Shown one piece after another: positions 29,818 to 39,060 of a stretch of DNA of 45,000 nucleotides. The position numbers and the translations under genes were made by a program. The stretch comes from Symbiodinium natans (Eukaryota; Sar; Dinophyceae; Suessiales; Symbiodiniaceae). The stretch is taken from NCBI GenBank assembly GCA_905221605.1, contig CAJNDS010002113.1, positions 1,070,524 to 1,115,523 of the forward strand. Reading direction: 5' to 3'. The stretch's first letter is position 1. Each line of letters begins with the position of its first letter. The notes under the pieces were generated by a model. The model saw only the letters and a program-made list of their open reading frames with translations. It ran no database searches and was not told where the DNA came from.

Positions 29818-30000
29818 TTCGCTGGGCAACGAGGTATGGTATGGCACTTTCTTCGTCTCCATGCTGATCATCACGCTGAATCTTCTGGCACCTTTGCTGT
29901 GCACCCGAGCCCACGCCCTCTCCCAAAGTCCTACCCCAACACCTAAGCCCTAAGCCCTAAACCCTAAACCCAGATTCCTGCAGCGGCGGGCGGGGGGGGT

Positions 30001-30042
<42 letters not shown>

Positions 30043-31093
30043 CCCGGAACATGTCTGGTTTGGTAGGGTCTTGGAGGGTCGCGCAGATAGGCAGAGGGAC
30101 CTGAACTTGAGGGCACTCTTATACAATCCTTTTTCTAGGGTTTAGGGTTTAGGGTTTAGGCTTTAGGGTTTAGGGTTTAGGGTTTAGGGCTGCTAGGACC
30201 GGGAGTAGGCCCTTTTTCCTTTTTTGTGGGTTGGGGTTCCCTTATAATCCCCTGAAAACCGAGCAGGGTGCCCTGTGTTATTCCTAGGTTCCTCCTGGGT
30301 CTAGTATATAGAGCAGTGCTGGGGATTCGGGTTTACGGACCACAGACAACCCTCCCGGACCCAACACCACGTACTGCAAATGCATGCTGCAATCAAGGTG
30401 GCGATGGTTTACGACCATTACACCATCATCAAGGCGGCGAAGCCATCTTTGATCAGATTTAGGGTTTAGGGTTTAGGGTTATAGGCCCCGAAGCCGAAAT
30501 AGAATTATGCATTTCTTGATGTGCAGGTTTGATCGATGGCACCTGAACAAACCAACCTTCTTTGCAGGTTACCTTATCGAGCTTACCAGAGTTTAGAACC
30601 AAAAGATGTAACAAACCGGAGAGATTCTGCTTCTTAATGCTAAAAGTATGCATGCTTCGTGACATGGCTTTGGCCATTCCCCGATGAAGGCCAAACATGA
30701 CATTCCCTCGTCCTAAACCCTAAACTCTAAACCCTCAACCCTGGTGACCCTAAACGCCCGTTATATACCCTAAGGATCCCATGTGCCCATAATAGTCGAA
30801 AAAGCAAAGCAGGAAGCTATTTTGGGTCACCAAGTTTCAACCGAAAGTTCCTGGATCTGTGGGATACTCTTCGGCACCAACTGGCCCCAACAATCCTACG
30901 TGCAGACGCGTGTTGGGCCGAAGCAGCCTCCAAGAAAAGAGTCCTTAGAGCCTCAGGGTTGGAGTATGACATCAAATTGTCCGCCCCCTCCCCCCCTTCC
31001 CTTTCCCGGCCTTGCAAATACGTTGTACACAGTCTCAAGTTGCTCGAGATCCGCAAAGTGCTAGAACAAAGCAAACATTTAGCGCATGAATAG
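29818..31093 (+). CDS. Two-exon C-terminal end of a membrane protein
   Basis: Exon 29818-29898 (after GGGGCAG) reads SLGNEVWYGTFFVSMLIITL then NLLAPL, a clear transmembrane helix after a short polar segment, ending in phase 2 at GT 29899. Exon 31033-31093 (after GTACACAG) completes a Leu codon and reads LKLLEIRKVLEQSKHLAHE to TAG. The result, a helix followed by a charged helical tail, resembles the cytosolic C-terminus of channels or transporters, but the family is unknown. The 1.1 kb intron contains poly-G38, heptamer blocks and a family A element. Open frames at 30268-31107 on either strand have no comparable quality. Confidence 0.5.
30001..30038. repeat. 38-base poly-G tract
   Basis: Longest homopolymer in the window, preceded by GCGGCGGGCGGGGGGGGT. 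Its length may be an assembly estimate. Confidence 0.93.
30193..30304. mobile_element. Foldback element, family A
   Basis: CTAGGACCGGGAGTAGGCCC ... GGTTCCTCCTGGGTCTAG, 112 bp, the same length as the copy at 10878. Core GGTTCCCTTATAATCCCC. Confidence 0.82.
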
Positions 31094-31444
31094 ACCCTTA
31101 ACCCCAAACCCCAAACCCTAAACCCTAAACCCTAAACCCTGGTTTGTCTTGTACAGATAGCTAGTGGGTTCCAGCCGTGATGTTTGTGTTTGACCTCACG
31201 TGGCACGTCTTGCACAACTGTTGGGCAAATTCGCATGGGGTGGCATCCACGCAAGGATGTAGGAAGAGACCTGGGGGCTTCCGAAAACAGGGGTAACCCC
31301 TTTTGGGGGGTCCTATTCCAATTGGGCCTCATGGCTAAAGCCTGGCAGTCGGGTGCACCCTCCCTGAAACCTAAACCCTAAACCCTAAACCCTCAACCCT
31401 CAACCCAAACTCGTAAAACCCGTAAAGGGAGACTGGGCATGAAG

Positions 31445-33122
31445 ACCCTGCACGCCAGTCCCGCGCGGGCGCCGTGTCCGGCGTGCTGGAGCAGCTGCAC
31501 TGGGTAGGGAAGGCTCGGCTTTTGCGTGTTACGCGGGTTTAGGGTTTTAGGGTTTAGGGTTTAGGGTTTTAGGGTTTAGGGTTTAGGGGTTAGGGGGTAG
31601 GGGCTAGGGTTTAGGGTTCTATAAGCCCTAAACCGCATGGCTTTTCAGAGGGGTGCCCGTTTCCCTTCTTGGGTTCTGTGTTTCTTTTTTGAAGAAAGGG
31701 TTTAGGGTTTAGGGTTTAGGGTTTAGGGTTTAGGGTTTAGGGTTTAGGGTTTAGGGTTACAGGGCACCTGCATTCTAAAATGGTTACTGGGCTGCCATTA
31801 GGCGGGGGATGTCCGTTGTCGAGAGGCAGTAACCCAGAGGCTCCTGGAAACAGAATTGTAATGATGGTTTCATCCCTAGGTAGGAAAAGGGGGACCCTTA
31901 AAAGGGACCCCTTCTGAACCCTCTGGTGGCTCTCTTAAGCAGGGACCTTATTCAGAGGGTCTATATCCCCAAGGGCCCCCAAGACTCCGCATTGCAGACT
32001 CTACAGTCCCATGTTCAAAAGGGGGTACGGGGATACCCCACTAAACCACAACAAGCACCTCATGAAGTTCGCGGTACATGTCTTACGGAGGGGGTATTGG
32101 GCTCTCTGGGTACTCAAAGAAAGGCTGTCTTAAAACGGGCCGAAAGAACTCGTAAACCCTAAATCCTGAACCCTAAGCCCCAACCACAATAGGGCTGAGG
32201 TTGAGGTTGCAGGGCTTGGGCTTCGGGGTCTCTGCTTGGAGGTTCATGCTACTTATTAACCAATTCTAACTGTACTTATAATTAACTGGGTCTTATAAGT
32301 GGGTTGTATGAACAGTTACAATTTGGTTAATAAGTACCATAAAGCCTAAAGGCTCCTACGCAGTGCCTTCTTAGAGTAGCATACAAAAATCCCCGATAGC
32401 CAAAGCCGCAAGACCCTACATTAGGTTTTGGGTTTAGGGTTTAGGGCTTAGGGTTTAGGGTTTAGGGTTTAGGGTTTAGGGTTTGGGGTTTAGGGTTTAG
32501 GTTTAGGGTTTAGGGTTTAGGGTTTAGGGTTTAGGGTTTAGGGTTTAGGGTTTAGGGCTCTAGGTAGGATCTAGGGATGTCTGGGGCCTAGGTTGTAAGA
32601 GGTAGGGATGATTAAGGGCTTAGCAATTCGGGGGTGTTGCTCAAAACTAAAGTAACGAAAGCCTCTGGTGCCATTTTGTCGGTTTCAGCTGAAACATGCT
32701 TTGCATGAACCCAAACCCTAAACAAGAAACCCGTTAAACCCTTTAGAATAGTCACCATATATAATCAAAAGAAACACCTGAACATGTTAAGAAGGCTTCC
32801 TCCATCCACCCCTGAACTCGCCAAACGCCCTAAACCCTAATCACAAGAAACCCTCAAACCCGAACCCCCAAACCCCCAAACACCAAAACCCCAAAACCCC
32901 AAAACCCCTAAACCTTAAACCCTCAAACCCTCAAACCCTCAAACCCTCAAACCCTCAAGCCCTAAACCCTAAACCCTAAACCCTAAACCCTAAACCCTAA
33001 ACCCTAAACCCTAAACCCTAAACCCTAAACCCTAAACCCTGCCCCAGACCCCTCGCCCCACATGTGAGGACATGGCCTCGCGGCTCCAGGGCATGAGCTG
33101 CATGCGAGCTTCCCAGCCTTAG
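31445..33122 (+). CDS. Two candidate exons, unknown protein
   Basis: Exon 31445-31503 (after CATGAAG) reads PARQSRAGAVSGVLEQLHW, GC-rich, with donor TGG/GTAGGG, phase 0 out. Exon 33048-33122 (after GCCCCAG) starts in phase 0 and reads TPRPTCEDMASRLQGMSCMR then ASQP to TAG. The exons are 1.5 kb apart, across long TTTAGGG and CCCTAAA arrays and a family B element, so the join is tentative. A small island at 32689 (LKHALHE after TTTCAG) might lie between them. Both end exons look coding on their own. Confidence 0.4.
32233..32340. mobile_element. Foldback element, family B
   Basis: GCTTGGAGGTTCATGCTACTTATTAACCAATTCTAACTG ... ACAATTTGGTTAATAAGTACCAT, about 108 bp; shorter interior than the copy at 26473. 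No heptamers inside. Confidence 0.83.
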
Positions 33123-34743
33123 GGTGGGTTTAAGGGGGTGATTTTGGGGGTTTAGGGTTCAGGGTTTAGGGTTTAGGGTTTAGGGCTTAAGTTTCAGACG
33201 TCAGGTTTGAAGGTTAACGATTCAGGGTCCATGGGGCTTAGGGTCTCTAGGGTTCAGGGGTTTGGCTTGTGGGATTCGGGGTGCGAAAGGCTTAGGTCTC
33301 AGGTTTGAGTGATTCATAGAGCTCAGAGCACAGGGCTTCGAATACCAAGTCCTAGGCCCTAAACGCAAGAGCCTCTTGAGCCCCAACCCATTATAGTTCT
33401 GCCGTTCTACTCCTGTGCTTTCTGGCGGTGGCAGGTGTCACATGTGTGGACTGGTAAGCAATCGGGCTGAAGAGCGGCTGGCTTGGCAACAGTGTCATTG
33501 CTTTTTTGGCTTGGGCCGGAGAGAGGCGTCTCTACCAGGAAAGTGTTGTCGCTGTCGAAGGCACACCAGCCATCGATGTTGCTACAATCCAAGAGATTTT
33601 CTTCGAGTACACGATGGAGGTGTTCGTAATAATATGTCCTTCAATGCTTGGTGTCCCCGTGCATCGTCGTGGGCCCTTTAGGGTATAGGGTTTAGGGTTT
33701 AGGGTCAAGGAAACCACTATAAATCGCAAAACCTTGAAGGGGTTAACCATGAAGAAACCCATTCCCCCCACCCCTATGGGCACTTTTTTTGGTAATGGTT
33801 CATGGCTTACTGCTTTAGTGGTGCTCTGATTCCGCCTATAGGCAGAGTTGAATGATTTTGTTGCTTACTGAATCTTTCAACGGCTTCTTGGCACCATCGG
33901 CATTATATGACCACTAGTACTCCTACTTCTGCTATTCCCGCTGCTACTGTGATTTAGTACAACTATTGCTGTTATTAGCATATTTTTGCTAATACGATAG
34001 AAAAGTTCTTCCCGTCATTATTCCGATTGCTATGACTATATTACTTACCGGTTCTACAGAGTAATTTCTGTTGTTCTTACTATATTGAAAAAGTGTGTTC
34101 GGCTCTTGCGGGCTTTATTCCTATTATTGCTGTTTTGCTATTGGTATTGCTATTGGTATTGCTGTTGCTGTTACGGGTGTGTGGGGGGGTGGGGGGGGGG
34201 GGGTTGGCTGTAAGAATATACGCGCGAAATGGAGAACACGGTTTGTTTTTTTTTGTCTGATTTGCCGAAAAAGATTGTTTTTGGGTAGCTAAGCCCGGAA
34301 CTGACAAGCCCAATCCAGAATTTACTCAATCTGTCATCGTTATTTCCAGGGTTGCCAGTTGCCACACCATGAACACTTGCGTTTTTTGGTGTCTTCGACC
34401 TGCGTAAGATAGCAACTTTGTTCGAGCCATGATTTTTAGCCAACATAGTAGGTCCAATCTATGGAGTTTGCAGTGTGGCTGCCTGCCCGTCGGATGGGAA
34501 TTGTTTGCTGGAGGATGTGCAAGAGACGCTCCGATCTGCAGCAGTTCTGTAGCACTTGCCATAGTCGCTTAAATCAACAGAGCTTGGTTGAGCTTCTCTC
34601 TCTGCCCCCCCAAAACAACCGTGCCACCATCAAGTGTCCCCCCGCCCAAGCCCCCCCCCCCCGCCCCACCCCCACGCGCCCCGCGCCCTGCGCCACCTTA
34701 AAGGTCGAAACTAACCTGCTGCTGCCGCCGCCCGGTGCGCCAG
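33123..34743. other. Heptamer-poor, AT-richer block without a firm gene
   Basis: From about 33400 to 34750 there is only one short TTTAGGG run (33680-33705). 33390-33690 is open on both strands: plus ...AIDVATIQEIFFEYTMEVFV..., minus ...HTCDTCHRQKAQE, the latter vaguely like a CxxC zinc motif. 33880-34170 is AT-rich, with degenerate TTGCTATTGGTA-type short repeats. 34170-34200 is G-rich. 34320-34560 and 34461-34808 are open on opposite strands. None gives a recognisable domain. Composition differs from the exons elsewhere, so it may be an inserted sequence or plain intergenic DNA. Confidence 0.4.
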
Positions 34744-34775
34744 ATCCCCGAGCAGAAGGCCTTGTTGGAGGCCGG
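34744..34775 (+). CDS. Candidate short exon
   Basis: After GGTGCGCCAG reads IPEQKALLEAG, donor GT at 34776. GC-rich; partner exons not fixed. Confidence 0.28.
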
Positions 34776-34831
34776 GTCTTTGCTTCGGGTTTCGGGTGGT
34801 TTTGCTGAGCATCTAGAACCTAGGGGTGCAA

Positions 34832-34915
34832 TATAGGGGTCGGAATAATTACTCATAGTATTCCCTTCTGGTCCCTATATAAGTATACTCTCATAACCCC
34901 CAAAGCCCTTTTCTA
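34832..34915. mobile_element. Short repeat, family E
   Basis: GGGTCGGAATAATTACTCATAGTATTCCC ... AAGTATACTCTCATAACCCCC, matching 4611 and 42150. Confidence 0.55.
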
Positions 34916-35092
34916 TACATGAAGGAACCTAAACCCTAAACCCTAATAGAATGGAAAAGGCGTGGCCAAACCTGGAGTAGGGTTGAGGGTTCCGGGTTTA
35001 GGGTTTACAAGCCCCGAAACCTTAAATCGGGAGTTCCAATGACCCCACTTGGCCATTTCAGCCGAGGCACCCATTGATTAATTTTCCGACAG

Positions 35093-36510
35093 TGGTCACA
35101 CAAAAGCTTGACATGGTGAGAAGATATATCTCGTACGGCCGACGTGCTATAGGTTTGAGTTTGGGGTTTAGGGTTTAGGGTTTAGGGTTTAGGGTTTAGG
35201 TTTAGGCTTTAGGGTTTAGGGTTAAAACTTTAGGGTGAGGGGCGCAGGCAGTCTTCGTCCAAGGAAGGATTTTGGGGTTCTGTGGGTCTGCAGCGTTTGG
35301 CCAGGGCCTCTGGTGGTTTAAGGCTCCTTTCTTGCCAGTTCTCGTTTTGGCCTGCCCTAAACCCTAGTTAAGTCGTAAACCCTCAACCCTACACCCCTAT
35401 AAACCCTAAACCCTCAACCCTAAACCCCTATAAACCCTAAACCCTAACATCAGATGTTCATGGAGCGGGCCAACCTCCCAATTATCGAGAAGGCCATGAT
35501 CCACACAACGGTCCTTGGCAAGGGCCTGAGTTCAAGGGCTGAGACGGGTTGGGCTGGTTGGGGTTTAGGGTTTAGGGTTTAATTTAGGGTTTATAAAGTG
35601 AGTACCGAGTTCACAATTTTTCACGAAGTACCGGTAGTTTTCAACCCAGTTGGTTCTTAACTAGTGGCTTCTCTTTTGACACGAGGGAGTCGGAACCCTA
35701 CTTACTGACCATAAACCTTACACCCTAAGCCTTACGTCGGCCCTAAGCCTTATGCAGGACAGTGGGGGAGGGGGCGGGGGGTTCGCTAGGCTTATTAAGC
35801 TTCAGGGTTTCAAGAGCGCCTCCTTTATTCAAGGGTACGGCGCCCGTGTAAAGCACGTTCATAAGCAAAGCCACACCTAGCTCAGGGTTCGTAATCCATC
35901 GTTTTTCCCAAGCTCGAAAACGGAATCCTTAAACCCGAAGCTAGGTCGCCCTCAACCCTAAACCCTGAACCTCAGATCAGGTTGCCAGGGAACCGTGGGT
36001 CAGGGTTTAAAGACCCTAAACCCGCAACCCCAAACCCCAAACCCTAAACCCTAGACCCTAGACCCTAAACCCTAAACCCTAGACCCTAAACCCTGAACCC
36101 TAAAGTCACATGCTGGCTCCGGATCTTCACAAGCAGCTGCAGTCCAGGAATGTGCACGCACCCCTAAGTGGCCCTGAGGCTAAAGCACCCGATACCAAAA
36201 GAGCTCCCAAGAAGAGAGGACCACAATACCATAACAAATAAGCACCAGATTTCAAGAACCCTAAACCCCGCACAGAGCGCTGGGTGTTCAGCCACAGACA
36301 CCAGTTGTTCGGGGACCCTTTTCATAGTAGTACCCTAGACTCAACCGTGCGAGGGTTTATGTAGAGACCCTCTTTGCCGAAGCCCCTGAGAGCCAGCAAC
36401 GCATACGAAATACACCCTGGGTTAGCCTGGCTTCCGTCACACCCAGGTGCAAGATGGATGCGCAAGGACGTCGTGCAGCTGAGCATGTCATCCCCAATTA
36501 GGAGGTACAG
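35093..36510 (+). CDS. Three candidate exons, gene uncertain
   Basis: 35093-35116 (after CCGACAG; VTQKLDM, then GTGAGA; or read on to 35152 as ...VRRYISYGRRAI), 35454-35529 (after ACATCAG; MFMERANLPIIEKAMIHTTV then LGKGL) and 36447-36510 (after CACCCAG; ARWMRKDVVQLSMSSPIRRY) can be joined in phase. The middle exon is the best coded. A separate complete short frame at 36110-36241 lies between the last two, so either it is another gene or this chain is wrong. Confidence 0.38.
36110..36241 (+). CDS. Short basic open frame or terminal exon
   Basis: ATG 36110 to TAA 36239: 43 codons, MLAPDLHKQLQSRNVHAPLS then GPEAKAPDTKRAPKKRGPQY HNK. A CCCTAAA-type block ends just upstream. The Lys/Arg-rich tail resembles a nuclear or RNA-binding extension. 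Could be translated alone or be a last exon entered at TAAAG (36105). Confidence 0.38.
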   Translation: MLAPDLHKQLQSRNVHAPLSGPEAKAPDTKRAPKKRGPQYHNK

Positions 36511-36631
36511 GTTTAGGGTTTAGGGTTTAGGGTCAGAAGATGCTATTTCGCCAATTTCTTCTCGTGGGCTTGGCCATGCATGTTTTCAGGTTTTGGAGTT
36601 TATATACCCTAAACCCTAAACCCTAAACCAG

Positions 36632-36673
36632 CCTCTGATAAGGCAAGATGTTGCCAGAACAGAACGAAGAAAA
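36632..36673 (+). CDS. Candidate short exon
   Basis: After CTAAACCAG, 14 codons read PLIRQDVARTERRK, donor GT at 36674 (AAA/GTAGTT). C-strand array directly upstream. Confidence 0.28.
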
Positions 36674-36865
36674 GTAGTTTCGAATAGTTGCCGGAACAGA
36701 AAGTTAAAGCAGCCAGGATGTTTGAGCACCGTCCCCCCCCCCCCCCCACGCAGTATGTCAAGGATTGCAAAAACTAAAGACTGGACTGGTTTAGGGTTTA
36801 GGGTTATTTGGGTTTAGGGTTTAGGGTTTGGGGCTTAGGGCTTAGGGTTTAGGGTTTAGGGTTTT

Positions 36866-37104
36866 ACGTTGACTTCGCATTAATAAACCCCCCCCCCCTT
36901 GATTGATCAATCTCTCCGGCCAGGGCCTCCTCAATTGTATTCGCCTAAATCCTGGTACTATTAGTTTTAGTACTAGGTAGTAGCACCACGCCCGTAAAAA
37001 CCGGATTTCCCGGGTCGGATTTTACAATTGTGGCGGGTTACAATATTGTGTTCCGGCAGCGGGATTTTACAATTGCGGCGGGAATCACTAATGTGAAGTC
37101 AACA
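36866..37104. mobile_element. Non-autonomous element with 19-bp inverted ends, inserted in a TTTAGGG array
   Basis: Left end ACGTTGACTTCGCATTAATA and right end CACTAATGTGAAGTCAACAT are inverted repeats with two or three mismatches. TTTAGGG repeats run up to both ends. The interior holds GGATTTTACAATTG(T/C)GGCGGG twice and poly-C. 239 bp, no coding frame. Confidence 0.7.
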
Positions 37105-37256
37105 TTAGGGTTTAGGTAAAGACTGGACTCTGGAAGAGGAGGGACAGAGAGGGGAGTTTGAGGGAGCCCCCCGGGTTTCAGGGCGTAATCAGGTCAGGGC
37201 GGGCCAAGAGACCACCCAATAGAGTGCAGATTCGAGTTTTTTTGCTGCAGTTATTG

Positions 37257-37282
37257 TTTTTTTTTTTTTTGGGGGGGGGGGG
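37257..37282. repeat. T14-G12 compound homopolymer
   Basis: Same architecture as 25181-25210. Neither lies in a coding island. Confidence 0.95.
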
Positions 37283-37596
37283 AGAGCTTGTCCGAAGTCG
37301 ACTTTTGGGGTTTGGTGCTGCGTAGGAGGTCTGTGGTACCTTGGGAAGCTGGTTCCAGGAGTTCAGGAATTAGGGCCTGCGAGGTCTTAAATGCCAGACC
37401 GTAAGCCCGCCGACTTCTGAAGCCCTAAGCGGAACCCACTGGAAGCCATAACTGCCGCCTAGATCCAACAGCCCGCAATCAACCCTGAACCCTATAATTG
37501 GGTCTAAACCCTAAACCCTAAACCCGAAAACCTTTGTGCGCTTTTATAACCCTCAACCCTAATCCCTTGAGGCCTCGGGTTTTGGGAGCCCTGCAG

Positions 37597-38536
37597 GAGC
37601 GCGAGAGGTCAGTCTTCTCTGGCCAGGTGCACAGGGTTTAGGGTTTAGGGTTGAGGGTTTAGGGTTGAGGGTTTAGGGTGTAGGATTTAGGGTTTAGGGT
37701 TTAGGGTTTAGGGTTAAGGCTTAGGGGTATTTCAGGGCCATTGGGATGATAAGGGAGCCCAGGCGAAGGGACCCCGAGAAAAGAATTCGTGGGCGCATGA
37801 AGGGTTGTCCAAACTCATGGTTCCTGTGGGGTTCCTATGATCTGAGGGAAGTTGCATTGGTTTTCTAGGGAATATACGGGGCATATAAGACTTCCCCAAC
37901 TAAGGGCCCAGAGTAAAGGACCATATAGCTACCTTAATCAACCCAAAACACTAAAAGCCCTAAGAACACAGGGACCAAGGTATATACGGGGTATACAAGA
38001 GTTCCCCAACTAAGGGCCCAGAGTAAAGGACCATATGGCTACCTTAATAAGCCCAAAGCCCAAAACACTAAAACCCTAAACGCAAAGACCAAGTTCTTGC
38101 ACCCACCTCTATCGCTGCGATATTCCTGCGGTTCCCTGGTTTTGTGGCACCACTTTGTTCCTGGACCAACCAAACCCTGAACCCTAAACCCTAAACCCTA
38201 AACCCTAAACCCAAATAACCCTAAACCCCAAGCCCAAATAACCCTAAGCCCTAACCCTATAAACCCTAAACCTTAACCCTAGACCCTAAGCCCTAAACCC
38301 TAAGCCCTAAAACCCAAAACCCTAAACCCTAAACCCTAAACCCTAAACTCTAAACCCTAAACCCTAAACCCTAAACCCTAAACCCTAAACCCTAAACCCT
38401 AAACCCTAAACCCTAGCCCTAAGCCCTAAACCCTAAACCACGTAGATGTGCCAGATGCCAGGACACCTCCCTCGAAGTTCTGGTGAACGACCCAGTTGGA
38501 CCTGACCTCGCGAACGCCTGGGCCTTATCAGTCCGG
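37597..38536 (+). CDS. Two candidate exons, unknown protein
   Basis: Exon 37597-37626 (after CCCTGCAG; ERERSVFSGQ; donor CAG/GTGCAC) and exon 38462-38536 (after GATGCCAG; DTSLEVLVNDPVGPDLANAW then ALSVR; donor CGG/GTCGTT) are both phase 0. In the second exon the other two frames are closed, so its frame is fixed. CCCTAAA precedes and TTTAGGG follows each. The intron holds two tandem family F copies. Confidence 0.45.
37871..38085. repeat. Two tandem copies of family F, offset 110 bp
   Basis: AATATACGGGGCATATAAGA ... GGACCATATAGCTACCTTAAT and TATATACGGGGTATACAAGA ... GGACCATATGGCTACCTTAAT are about 90% alike. The only head-to-tail pair of a foldback family seen here. Confidence 0.88.
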
Positions 38537-39060
38537 GTCGTTTTGGGTTTAGGGTTTAGGGTTTGGGGTTTGGGGTTTGGGGTTTCTGGTGTGAGGTTTA
38601 GGTTTAGGTTTTGAGCTTACAATTAGGTCCAGAGAGTTAGGTAGCAAATATGTAGAGACCTTGTTATGATAAGTCGCTTGGTAACTTCGGTTTAAGAACC
38701 AGAAACAAGGACTCTCTTTAGCGTCCAGCTTTTGGGGTTGCTGTGGGCTTGGCAGGTTTGAAGCTCAGGGGGTGTATCGATCTTGGTTGCGACCTAAAGG
38801 GGTCATAATGGATCTACAAGACTCGATGTAACCTATAGAGCTCAAGGAAAGATCAGAGAGAGATTAGCAAGAACCACAAGAGACCCACAGAGATTGCATC
38901 ACCCACAGGAACCAGCTCTAGGCTGGCCATTGAGAAGCCTCAAATCCGAGCACCTTCGAGCCTGAGCCCCTTAGTCCAAGACGATCTGTCGTTCTTGTTT
39001 AGGGGCTTAGGGTTTAGGGTTTAGGGTTTAGGGTACAATATACTTGTGGACTCGGGGGCC

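Noticed and set aside
33407-33592. Retroelement integrase-like zinc motif on the minus strand (HTCDTCHRQK)
   Set aside because: No accompanying integrase, reverse transcriptase or repeats; the opposite strand is equally open.
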